DNA from: Pseudomonas sp. GM80
Lineage (GTDB): Bacteria > Pseudomonadota > Gammaproteobacteria > Pseudomonadales > Pseudomonadaceae
Assembly: GCF_000282515.1 (NCBI RefSeq)
Contig: NZ_AKJD01000045.1
Coordinates: forward strand, 1 to 44,814
Length of the DNA stretch: 44,814 nt
Direction: 5' to 3'
In this document: piece after piece, positions 1 through 7,384 of the stretch
How the letters are laid out: each line of letters starts with the position of its first letter
Position numbering within the stretch: the stretch's first letter is position 1
The notes under the pieces: model-generated
Databases searched by the model: none
Told to the model about the DNA's origin: nothing
Seen by the model: the letters and a program-made list of their open reading frames with translations, nothing else
Made by a program: the position numbers and the translations under genes

Positions 1-423
1 CCCCCGGCAGCCGGCGGCCCACTGCCGTTGACCCTGCACGAAGAGCCGACCGCGACCCGTGAATACCTGCAAAGCCGTCTCGGTGCCGCCGATCTGGCGA
101 TCTGGGACGCGCGCGGGCCGCTGGAATACTCCGGCGAGAAAGTGCTGGCCGCCAAGGCCGGACACATCCCCGGCGCGGTCAACTTCGAATGGACGGCGGG
201 CATGGACAAGGCCCGTCAATTGCGCATTCGCAGCGACATGCCGCAGATCCTCGAAGACCTCGGGATCACCAAGGACAAAGAAATCATTACCCACTGCCAG
301 ACCCATCACCGGTCGGGCTTCACTTATCTGGTGGCCAAATCCCTCGGTTATCCGCGGGTCAAAGGCTACGCCGGTTCCTGGGGCGAATGGGGCAACCACC
401 CTGACACGCCAGTCGAGATTTAA
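1..423 (+). CDS. rhdA: Thiosulfate sulfurtransferase (rhodanese), 3' part only
   Basis: Open reading frame enters from the left window edge, so the N-terminal part is missing. The visible part is a catalytic rhodanese domain. It carries the active-site loop CQTHHRS, in which the Cys would hold the persulfide; this loop is the one known from Azotobacter vinelandii RhdA. The DARGPLEYSG segment and the ending GYAGSWGEWGNHPDTPVE are typical of the second domain of tandem rhodaneses. The family transfers sulfane sulfur from thiosulfate to cyanide or other thiophiles in the cytoplasm. It lies 18 nt upstream of psd on the same strand, the order rhdA-psd also found in P. aeruginosa, so the two are probably co-transcribed. 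The TTG at base 28 is internal and not a credible start. Confidence 0.9.
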   Translation, partial: PPAAGGPLPLTLHEEPTATREYLQSRLGAADLAIWDARGPLEYSGEKVLAAKAGHIPGAVNFEWTAGMDKARQLRIRSDMPQILEDLGITKDKEIITHCQTHHRSGFTYLVAKSLGYPRVKGYAGSWGEWGNHPDTPVEI

Positions 424-441
424 GGTTTTTAAGGACAACTA

Positions 442-1302
442 ATGAAAGAGCGTCTGTTTATCCTCAGCCAATACCTGCTGCCTCATCACCTGCTGTCGCG
501 CCTGGCCGGCTGCGTTGCCGAGTGCCGCGTGCGCTGGTTCAAGAATGCCTTCACCCAATGGTTCGCCAAGCGTTATCAGGTGGACATGTCGCAAGCGCTG
601 GTCGAGGACCTGACCGCTTACGAGCACTTCAACGCCTTCTTCACCCGTGCCCTGAAAGACGGCGCGCGTCCACTGGACGAAACCCCGGGCGCGATCCTCA
701 GCCCCGCCGACGGTGCGGTCAGCCAGCTCGGCCCGATCGAACACGGTCGCGTGTTCCAGGCCAAGGGCCACAGCTTCAGCGTGCTGGAACTGCTCGGCGG
801 TGATGCGGCCAACGCGGCACCGTTCATGGGCGGCGACTTCGCCACCATTTACCTGTCGCCAAAGGACTACCACCGCGTGCACATGCCGCTGGCCGGCACA
901 CTGCGCGAAATGGTCTACATCCCGGGCCGCATCTTCTCGGTCAACCAGACCACCGCCGAAAACGTGCCGGAGCTGTTCGCTCGCAACGAGCGTGTGGCGT
1001 GCATTTTCGACACCGAGCGCGGGCCGATGGCCGTGGTGCTGGTGGGCGCGATGATCGTCGCTTCGATCGAAACCGTGTGGGCCGGTCTGGTCACCCCCCC
1101 GAAGCGTGAACTGAAAACCTTCCGCTACGACGAAGCCGCCCGTGCTCCGATCCACTTGGAGAAAGGTGCTGAACTGGGCCGCTTCAAACTGGGTTCGACC
1201 GCGATCGTGCTGTTCGGCCCGGATCAAGTGAAATGGGCTGAAGAACTGGTTGCCGGTTCGCCAGTACAGATGGGCCAAGGTCTGGCACTGCCAAAAGCCT
1301 GA
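442..1302 (+). CDS. psd: Phosphatidylserine decarboxylase proenzyme
   Basis: A 286-residue protein of the usual bacterial type I Psd length. It decarboxylates phosphatidylserine to phosphatidylethanolamine at the inner membrane. The self-cleavage motif LGST is present at residues 250-253; cleavage before Ser252 would give the pyruvoyl prosthetic group on the small alpha chain of about 35 residues. Other family signatures are LSPADGAV near residue 90 and the YHRVHMP segment near residue 140 with a conserved His. The ATG follows an AAGGA Shine-Dalgarno at a good distance. It is probably co-transcribed with the rhodanese gene. A composite repeat follows the stop. Confidence 0.97.
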   Translation: MKERLFILSQYLLPHHLLSRLAGCVAECRVRWFKNAFTQWFAKRYQVDMSQALVEDLTAYEHFNAFFTRALKDGARPLDETPGAILSPADGAVSQLGPIEHGRVFQAKGHSFSVLELLGGDAANAAPFMGGDFATIYLSPKDYHRVHMPLAGTLREMVYIPGRIFSVNQTTAENVPELFARNERVACIFDTERGPMAVVLVGAMIVASIETVWAGLVTPPKRELKTFRYDEAARAPIHLEKGAELGRFKLGSTAIVLFGPDQVKWAEELVAGSPVQMGQGLALPKA

Positions 1303-1346
1303 GTACGCTTCGACCGTCATGGATTCCCCTGACGTTCGATACCTCT

Positions 1347-1468
1347 GTAGGAGCTGCCGAAGGCTGCGATCTTTTGATCTTTGGACGCGGAGCGTCCACG
1401 GCTGCATTCCCACGCAGAGCGTGGGAACGATCAAGATCAAAAGATCGCAGCCTGCGGCAGCTCCTACA
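1347..1468. repeat. REP-type inverted repeat (family A) with a family C half-element inside
   Basis: The left arm (about 1347-1380) starts GTAGGAGCTGCCGAAGGCTG and the right arm (about 1435-1468) is its near-perfect inverse, ending CTCCTAC. The space between holds a different palindromic unit (1380-1434) with GGACGCGGAGCGTCC and CCCACGCAGAGCGTGGG. That unit matches the right half of the family C element at 19217-19320. Repetitive extragenic palindrome pairs are common in P. fluorescens genomes; the nested arrangement is what the sequence shows directly. Confidence 0.88.
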
Positions 1469-1535
1469 CGTTGTTATGTGTGCATCATCAATGACGAAGC
1501 GTTGAGGCAGAACACCCGCTCGCTTATTTGCTGCT

Positions 1536-3299
1536 ATGGTTTTTGGCATGAGCCAAACCATATCCTCCCCACAGCTACGTGCGCCGACCCCGAGTCAGCC
1601 GCGCCTGTCGTTTTGCGAAGCCACCGCGCGCGACCTCAAGCGCTGGATCGCCGGCCTGCCCAAGGCCAATATCGGCGAAACCGCCCGCCAGTTGTATCAA
1701 GGCCTGGGCGAACTCAACCAGTTGCTCACCCCCAGCGACAATCGCCTGCAACTGCTCGAGCTGCTGCGTCCCGAGGTGTATTACGTCTGCCAGCATCTGG
1801 AGCGGCATTTCCTGCATCAGGCGATCATGCTCGACGAACGTTCGCGCAAGATCAGCAACCTCTGCCAGGCGCTGCAAAGTCATCTGGCGACGGGTTACAA
1901 ACAGATCGTCCTGCGTATCGCGCCCAAGTACAGCAAGGATCGTTCGACGTTGCTCAGCACCGCCCTGCAACGGGCGGCTCATGCGCTGAAAGGGCAACTG
2001 GTGCGCGCGACGCAACTGTACAGCCCGGCGCCGGAACAGCTGTGGTTCGAGCTGCATCAGTTGTATCTCTGCGCCTGTGAATTACAGCTGCAACAGCGGC
2101 GCGTGCCGGATGCTCTGGCCAGCCTCACCGCCGAACTGAGCCTCGAACAGACCTATATCGCCGCCCTGCTGCTGGGTAGCGCACGCTGCAATCAGTTGCG
2201 GCAGAACCAGATCGCCCGCCTGGCGGAAGTGCTCGAACCATGGAGCGCCCTGCTCAAACTGCATCCCGGCCGCGCCGACGATGGCTTGTTTGCAATCAGC
2301 GCGCAAATCGACGCCGGGCCGCGTTACCGCAACATGTTCCGCAGCGAACAAAAGGCTGGATTGCTCGGTTTCGATCCCCAGCCGCTGGTGAGCACCCTCG
2401 AAGCGCATTTGCTGCATCAGGACACGTCGACACCCTTGCCGATCCCGACCGGGCTCAGCTTCGACACTCTGCAACACCTGCATGCCGCGTGGGGCCAGAC
2501 CGCCGAACGCAGTTTCCAGCGCACCGTTGGCCAGGGCAGCCTGACCGTGTGCGTGGGCATGAGCGCCCTGCACTTCCACCTCGGCGGCGAGCGCAGTTTC
2601 AGCGACATGCTCAAACATCCCGCCGCCCGCGCAGCGAATTTCAGCAACGCCGTGGCCAAGGGTGAAAAGGACAGCTGGAGCCAGGCGTTCGACGCGGCAC
2701 CGCAAAACAATGAGCAGTTTCTGCCCTACGAAGAAATCCAGTACGACCACCTCGTCGAAGATGAAAGTAGCGCCGACGCTGCACCGCACTATCCGACCTA
2801 TGCCTTGCCCGTGATCAATCACAGCCCGGGCGGCTATTGCCTGGCGTGGCCAAAAGAGGTGCCCGCCGAATTGCAGGCCGGGGAAATGCTCGGCATTCAG
2901 GACAGCGTCAGTCTGGGCTGGAGCATTGCGGTGATTCGCTGGATTCGTCAGGTGCGCGGTGGCGGCACGCATATGGGCATCGAGTTGGTGGCACCGCATG
3001 CGCAGCCGTGCGGCTTGCAGCTGGTGCGCTCGCGCGACGATCACAGCCAGTATTTGCGCGGGTTGTTACTGCCGGAAATCAGCGCGATCGACTTACCGGC
3101 AACCTTGCTGGCGCCGCGATTGCCGTTTCAGGAAGGCAATAAAGTACTGATCAACACCCAGGGCGAAGAACACCGCGCCGGCCTGGATCGGCGGGTGGCG
3201 AGCACGCACAGTTTCAATCAGTTTGCTTATCGCTCGCTGGAGGCCGCGCAGAATGGCGCGAGCGAGGAGGATTTTGATTCGTTGTGGAAATCACTCTAA
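1536..3299 (+). CDS. Conserved PilZ-like domain protein (PA4958-like)
   Basis: A 587-residue protein that I recognise only by position: it corresponds to the PAO1 gene between psd and fimX. The first ~330 residues are mostly helical, with no signal peptide or membrane segment. The C-terminal part (about 430-540), with EMLGIQDSV, IAVIRWIRQV and HMGIELVAP, reads like a PilZ beta barrel. The RxxxR and D/NxSxxG motifs that bind cyclic di-GMP are not evident, so ligand binding is doubtful. Function is unknown; a signalling or motility-related scaffold is an inference. Two in-frame ATGs (1536 and 1548) are possible starts and neither has a strong Shine-Dalgarno. It converges on serB across a perfect palindrome. 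Confidence 0.75.
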   Translation: MVFGMSQTISSPQLRAPTPSQPRLSFCEATARDLKRWIAGLPKANIGETARQLYQGLGELNQLLTPSDNRLQLLELLRPEVYYVCQHLERHFLHQAIMLDERSRKISNLCQALQSHLATGYKQIVLRIAPKYSKDRSTLLSTALQRAAHALKGQLVRATQLYSPAPEQLWFELHQLYLCACELQLQQRRVPDALASLTAELSLEQTYIAALLLGSARCNQLRQNQIARLAEVLEPWSALLKLHPGRADDGLFAISAQIDAGPRYRNMFRSEQKAGLLGFDPQPLVSTLEAHLLHQDTSTPLPIPTGLSFDTLQHLHAAWGQTAERSFQRTVGQGSLTVCVGMSALHFHLGGERSFSDMLKHPAARAANFSNAVAKGEKDSWSQAFDAAPQNNEQFLPYEEIQYDHLVEDESSADAAPHYPTYALPVINHSPGGYCLAWPKEVPAELQAGEMLGIQDSVSLGWSIAVIRWIRQVRGGGTHMGIELVAPHAQPCGLQLVRSRDDHSQYLRGLLLPEISAIDLPATLLAPRLPFQEGNKVLINTQGEEHRAGLDRRVASTHSFNQFAYRSLEAAQNGASEEDFDSLWKSL

Positions 3300-3300
3300 A

Positions 3301-3373
3301 GCAAAAGATCGCAGCCTGCGGCAGCTCCTACAGGAAACCTATGTAGGAGCTGCCGCAGGCTGCGATCTTTTGC
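3301..3373. repeat. Perfect 32-bp inverted repeat (family A REP, reversed arrangement), likely bidirectional terminator
   Basis: The arms at 3301-3332 and 3342-3373 are exact reverse complements with a 9-nt spacer (ggaaaccta). The units are the family A repeat, but here the CTCCTACA ends face inward, the opposite of the pairs at 1347, 14890 and 32229. The element begins 2 nt after the stop of the PilZ-like gene and ends 8 nt before the stop of serB. A hairpin of this size followed by T-rich sequence on both sides could stop transcription from both genes. The terminator role is inferred. Confidence 0.9.
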
Positions 3374-3380
3374 TCTTTAT

Positions 3381-4595
3381 TTACAACTGCCCGTCACGAT
3401 CGCGAAAGCCCAGCAGATACAGCACACCATCCAGACCCAACGTCGAGATCGCCTGCTTCGCCGACTGCTTCACCAACGGCTTGGCGCGGAATGCCACGCC
3501 CAACCCGGCAATCGCCAGCATCGGCAGATCGTTCGCGCCATCGCCCACGGCAATGGTCTGCTCCAGACGCAAACCTTCCTTGTGCGCCAACTCTTTGAGC
3601 AAATCAGCCTTACGCTGCGCATCGACAATCGGCTCGATCGCCACGCCCGTGCACTTGCCATCCACCACTTCCAGTTCGTTGGCGAACACGTAGTCGATGC
3701 CAAGCTTGGCCTGCAATTGCTTGGCGAAATAGGTGAAGCCGCCGGACAGAATCGCGGTCTTGTAGCCCAGACGCTTGAGCTCGGCGAACAGCGTTTCGGC
3801 GCCCTCGGTCAGGCGCAACGATGCGCCGATAGAGTCCAGCACGCTGACATCCAGACCTTTGAGCAAGGCCAGACGCTCTTTGAAACTGGCACGGAAATCC
3901 AGTTCGCCAGCCATCGCCCGCTCAGTGATTTCCGACACTTGCTCACCCACGCCGGCAGCCTTGGCCAGTTCGTCGATGACTTCCGCTTCGATCAGCGTCG
4001 AGTCCATGTCGAACACCGCCAGACGCCGGTTGCGGCGAAACAGCGAGTCTTCCTGGAAGGCGATGTCGACGTTCAGCTCTTGGGCGACGCTGAGGAATTC
4101 GGCGCGCAAGGCCTGCGGATCAGCCGCTTCGCCACGCACGGAAAACTCGATACAGCCCTTGCCCTTGTCGGCTGGAGTGTCCAGCGGCATGCGACCCGAC
4201 AGACGGTCGATATGGTCGATGTTCAAACCGTATTTGGCAGTGATCGAGCTGACCGCCTGCAATTGGCCGGCGGTCACTTTGCGGGTCAACAGGGTGACGA
4301 TGTGGCGCTTTTTGCCCTGATTGCCCACCCATTGCTGGTAATCCTCTTCGGACACCGGGGTGAAGCGCACCTGCTGGTCGAGCTCGTAGCCCTTGAACAG
4401 GATGTCCTTGAGCACGGACTTGCCCTGCTCGGAATCGGGAATTTCCACGAGGATGCCGAACGACAGCGTGTCGTGGATCACCGCCTGACCGATGTCGAGA
4501 ATGTTCACACCACCCTGTGCCAGAACACCGGTTATGGCTGCCGTCAGACCCGGACGGTCGACTCCCGTGATGTTAATCAGGACGATTTCGCGCAA
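3381..4595 (-). CDS. serB: Phosphoserine phosphatase
   Basis: Final step of serine synthesis: phosphoserine to serine plus phosphate, in the cytoplasm. The protein has two N-terminal ACT-like regions (about 1-80 and 95-180), then a HAD phosphatase domain. The nucleophile motif is DMDST at residues 196-200 (Asp196 nucleophile, Asp198 acid/base), motif II is SGGFTYF, and the metal motif is GDGANDLPM. The frame opens further upstream at a TTG (4610). I choose the TTG at 4595 because GGGGG lies just upstream and the product then starts with the family-typical REIVLINITG, giving 404 residues. It is divergent from the Smp-like gene, as serB and ytjB are in E. coli. Confidence 0.95.
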   Translation of the reverse strand: MREIVLINITGVDRPGLTAAITGVLAQGGVNILDIGQAVIHDTLSFGILVEIPDSEQGKSVLKDILFKGYELDQQVRFTPVSEEDYQQWVGNQGKKRHIVTLLTRKVTAGQLQAVSSITAKYGLNIDHIDRLSGRMPLDTPADKGKGCIEFSVRGEAADPQALRAEFLSVAQELNVDIAFQEDSLFRRNRRLAVFDMDSTLIEAEVIDELAKAAGVGEQVSEITERAMAGELDFRASFKERLALLKGLDVSVLDSIGASLRLTEGAETLFAELKRLGYKTAILSGGFTYFAKQLQAKLGIDYVFANELEVVDGKCTGVAIEPIVDAQRKADLLKELAHKEGLRLEQTIAVGDGANDLPMLAIAGLGVAFRAKPLVKQSAKQAISTLGLDGVLYLLGFRDRDGQL

Positions 4596-4666
4596 CGCGC
4601 ACCCCCGCAACTGGAAAAAAACCGCATTCTACCCACTTTCAGTGACCATCGGGCACCGCGAGCGCT

Positions 4667-4694
4667 TTGCCGGTCTAGGGCCTGTCGCTATACT
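4667..4694 (+). promoter_or_regulatory. Predicted sigma70 promoter for the Smp-like gene
   Basis: TTGCCG (4667-4672) and TATACT (4689-4694) are separated by 16 nt. They lie about 35 nt upstream of the GTG start at 4730, inside the 134-nt gap between divergent serB and the Smp-like gene. Prediction from sequence only. Confidence 0.5.
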
Positions 4695-4729
4695 GCGCGT
4701 CAACTTCACGGACAAAAGAGCCGAGCTCA

Positions 4730-6244
4730 GTGAACCGGCCCACGCCAGTTAAAACCGATAACTTCTTCCTGCTGATCTTCCGTGCACTGCGCCACCGCCG
4801 TGTACCGATTGCATTGCGCATTGCCAGCCATAACGTGATCCTGGTCGCTCTGGCCCTGGTGATCTATGCCGGCGTGATGGGTTTGCAATTCAAGCAGGCC
4901 ATGCACGAGCAGGCCGATGCGCTGGGCGAAAGCCTGACCACGCAGACCGCCACCTCCGCCACCGAGCTGTTGGTGTCCAACGACATCCTCAGCCTCAACG
5001 TGCTGCTCAACAACCTGACCAAAAACAAACTGGTGGCCCACGCGGCAATCTATAGCGTGGATAACCGCATCCTCGCCGAATCCGGTCAGCGGCCCAAGCA
5101 CAGCCTGCTGGGCGAAGCCGAAGGCATGTACGAGAGCAAGATCACTTTCCAGGACGTGACCGCCGGGCAACTGCGCATCAGCCTGGACATGGATCAGTTC
5201 CAGCAGCCGATGACCATCAGCCTGCAAAGCATGGGCATCCTCAGTGCGATTCTGTTGGCACTGTCGCTGGCCTTGAGCCTGCGCATGGGCCGCTACCTGA
5301 CGACACCGCTGCTGCAATTGCGCGTCTGGCTGCGCCGCATCGACGAACATACGCCGGGCACCGACCGTCAGGACGAGATCGGCGATCTTGCCCGTCAGCT
5401 GCACGCCGACTTTGCGCCGGAGCCTGCGCCAATACCTGAGCCGGAACCCGAATTCGAAGAAGAGGAGGACGACGAGCCTGAGTTCGAAGTGCGCAACCTG
5501 CGCGATCCGAGCTTCGATGAAAGCCGTCCGATGGCCGCGCAAAAACCGGCGCCTCGTCATGTAGTCAGCACCGTTGAAGACGACGATGACGACGATGCGT
5601 TCGCCGACCTGCGCGACGAATCGCTCGATCAGGCCCCGCACCCGACTCTGCGCAAAGCCACCCCGAGCGTGCCGCAACACAGCGCCGTGCTCGCTGTGCA
5701 ACTGGGTTCGCAAGAGCAACTGCGACGCCTGCCGCGCGCACGCCTGGAAGAGCTGCTGGAGCGTTATCGCGACTGCCTCGATCAGGCCGCTTCGCTGTAT
5801 CAGGGCGAAATCGAAACCCTCAACGACGGCAGCACGCTGATGCTGTTCCACACCGAAGACAGCGGCGACGATTACCTGACCAATGCAATCTGCTGCGGCG
5901 AGCTGCTGCGGGCGCTGGGTCATCAGTTGCAGATTGAAGTCGCGGACAGCGGCATCACCCTGCAATTGCAACTGGGCCTGACCCTGGGTGATGAGTTGTT
6001 CGGTTTGAGCCAGATCGATCTGCTGCTGACCGATTCGGCGCAGGATGCTCTGGCCCTGTCGCAACACAGCCGCAACCTGTTGCTGGTTGAACGCAAGATC
6101 GGTGACGACGCGCTGATCCGCCAGCGTGCGCGGATCCGCCCGATCGCCAGCCCTGAAGGCGCGTGCTGCGTGGAGCGGTTGATGGAGCCTTATCCGTCGA
6201 TGCTGGAGCGGCAATTGGCGCGGATGCATGAACGCCGGGCGTAA
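4730..6244 (+). CDS. Smp/YtjB (AhpA)-family membrane protein with C-terminal cyclase-like domain
   Basis: A 504-residue protein from a GTG start. Residues ~34-51 and ~167-184 are membrane helices enclosing a periplasmic segment. A HAMP-like stretch follows (~185-226, ending RQDEIGDLARQL), then a very acidic Pro/Glu/Asp linker (~229-300). Residues ~317-440 follow the hydrophobic pattern of class III nucleotidyl cyclases, but metal-binding Asp residues look lost: IETLNDGSTLMLF stands where a GDG motif is expected. The E. coli relative YtjB is only about 210 residues and also sits next to serB, so the C-terminal half is an addition. The role is unknown; a membrane sensor or scaffold is inference. 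A strong terminator follows. Confidence 0.8.
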   Translation: MNRPTPVKTDNFFLLIFRALRHRRVPIALRIASHNVILVALALVIYAGVMGLQFKQAMHEQADALGESLTTQTATSATELLVSNDILSLNVLLNNLTKNKLVAHAAIYSVDNRILAESGQRPKHSLLGEAEGMYESKITFQDVTAGQLRISLDMDQFQQPMTISLQSMGILSAILLALSLALSLRMGRYLTTPLLQLRVWLRRIDEHTPGTDRQDEIGDLARQLHADFAPEPAPIPEPEPEFEEEEDDEPEFEVRNLRDPSFDESRPMAAQKPAPRHVVSTVEDDDDDDAFADLRDESLDQAPHPTLRKATPSVPQHSAVLAVQLGSQEQLRRLPRARLEELLERYRDCLDQAASLYQGEIETLNDGSTLMLFHTEDSGDDYLTNAICCGELLRALGHQLQIEVADSGITLQLQLGLTLGDELFGLSQIDLLLTDSAQDALALSQHSRNLLLVERKIGDDALIRQRARIRPIASPEGACCVERLMEPYPSMLERQLARMHERRA

Positions 6245-6264
6245 GCCACAGGCCTGAAACACAG

Positions 6265-6302
6265 AAGCCCGCAGACAATCGATTGTCTGCGGGCTTTTTT
6301 GT
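6265..6302 (+). terminator. Rho-independent terminator after the Smp-like gene
   Basis: A perfect 16-bp palindrome, AAGCCCGCAGACAATC followed at once by its inverse, spans 6265-6296. An uninterrupted T run (6295-6301) follows. It starts about 20 nt after the stop codon. Confidence 0.9.
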
Positions 6303-6312
6303 GGACCACACT

Positions 6313-6414
6313 GGCCCCATCGCGGGCAAGCCCGCTCCCACAGTGGGCGTGGGAGCCCACAAAAGAGCAGACAGCCGAAGACCCTGTGGGAGCGGGCTTG
6401 CCCGCGATGAGGCC
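6313..6414. repeat. Inverted repeat pair, family D (CGCGGGCAAGCCCGCTCCCA type)
   Basis: The arms at 6313-6342 and 6385-6414 are near-perfect inverses, containing CGCGGGCAAGCCCGCTCCCA and its complement. The central 40 nt hold a second small dyad (GTGGGCGTGGGAGCCCAC). This is the widespread Pseudomonas REP type. It lies between the terminators of two convergent genes. Confidence 0.85.
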
Positions 6415-6449
6415 AGCACTGACGAAAAAGATCTCCGCCCTCCAGACAC

Positions 6450-6474
6450 AACAAAGCCCGCACAAGGCGGGCTC
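6450..6474 (-). terminator. Probable terminator of the PqiC-like gene
   Basis: A 7-bp GC-only stem (6455-6461 with 6467-6473, loop acaag) lies about 20 nt beyond the stop of the minus-strand lipoprotein gene. On that strand it is followed by TTTGTTGT, an imperfect T tract. Confidence 0.65.
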
Positions 6475-6493
6475 TGTTTAACTCGATCCAGGC

Positions 6494-7210
6494 TTAGAAG
6501 CGAAACACTTCCATGTCCGTACGAATCGGCGATGCCATCGGGATCTTGGGCTGCTTCTCGGCTTCCGCCGCCGGTGCTGCTGGCTTCGGTGCCGATTTAC
6601 GCGGTGCTTCAGCGACCGGAGGCTGGTTGGCCAATGGTTTCAGCGCTACCGACAATTGCTCGGCCAGACGCTGCAACAAAATCCCCTGCGCCTGAACCTG
6701 CGAAGCCGTGCTGCCAGCGTGCAACTCTTGCAGATGAACAATGCGGTTATCACGCACCTGACCACGGCGGTCGATCAAGCGCCACTGCGCATCAAGAATC
6801 GCCGGCTGTTTCACGCCGGAATCCAGACGCGTGATGGTCAGCAATACCTGCACATCCGGGGTAAACCCGCTGGTGGCCGGTGCCAGCACCACTCGTTGGC
6901 TGTCCAGATGACCGGCGACCTGACGCATCAGCAATTGATCGATATCCGACGAAAGGCTGCCAGCCCAACGACCATCGGTCGCCGCTTGCAGGCTGCCGTC
7001 CGGCTGACGTTGCAGCAGTGTTTCACGTTGCAGGTAGTCAGCGACGACCACCGGGCCCAACAAAACCGCCATGCCTGCGCTTTGCGCAGGCTGAACCGGA
7101 CTTCCGCTGTCCAGTTGATACAGCGACACCGGCTGGTGAACGCTGCAACCCGCCAGGCCAAGAACGCCGGCGAGTAACAAAATAAGTGGAAGGCGTAGCG
7201 CAGTCATCAT
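6494..7210 (-). CDS. PqiC-family (ABC-type transport auxiliary) lipoprotein
   Basis: A 238-residue protein with a lipoprotein signal: hydrophobic residues 6-18, then LAGC with Cys22 as the lipidation site. The mature part, with PVSLYQLDSG, GPVVVADYLQRETLL and a C-terminal helix (LLQRLAEQLSVAL), matches the PqiC/YmbA outer-membrane lipoprotein family (DUF330). These partner with MCE proteins such as PqiB in lipid transport across the envelope. No pqiA or pqiB is adjacent; the upstream gene is parC, 174 nt away. The tail (~200-225) is Ala/Pro/Lys-rich. The start could be either of two adjacent ATGs (7210, 7207), with GGACGGG upstream. Family assignment is good; the partner is unknown. Confidence 0.85.
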   Translation of the reverse strand: MMTALRLPLILLLAGVLGLAGCSVHQPVSLYQLDSGSPVQPAQSAGMAVLLGPVVVADYLQRETLLQRQPDGSLQAATDGRWAGSLSSDIDQLLMRQVAGHLDSQRVVLAPATSGFTPDVQVLLTITRLDSGVKQPAILDAQWRLIDRRGQVRDNRIVHLQELHAGSTASQVQAQGILLQRLAEQLSVALKPLANQPPVAEAPRKSAPKPAAPAAEAEKQPKIPMASPIRTDMEVFRF

Positions 7211-7343
7211 CCCGTCCAGGTGGCCGCCACAAGGCTGACCACAGTGAAAATACTCAATAAATATGAAGAACGCTCGGCCACGCCGGCGCTTGGAAAGGCC
7301 ATATCATCCGTGAATATGCGTTCCGACTCCAGCGCCAAAGCGT

Positions 7344-7369
7344 CGATCTACGCGTTAAATCGTAGATCG
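7344..7369 (-). terminator. Hairpin downstream of parC
   Basis: CGATCTACG (7344-7352) and its exact inverse (7361-7369) flank an 8-nt AT-rich loop, with further partial pairing outside. It lies 15 nt past the parC stop. No T run follows on the minus strand, so it could be an RNA-stabilising or regulatory hairpin instead of a terminator. Confidence 0.4.
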
Positions 7370-7384
7370 AACGCTCTAGGGCGC

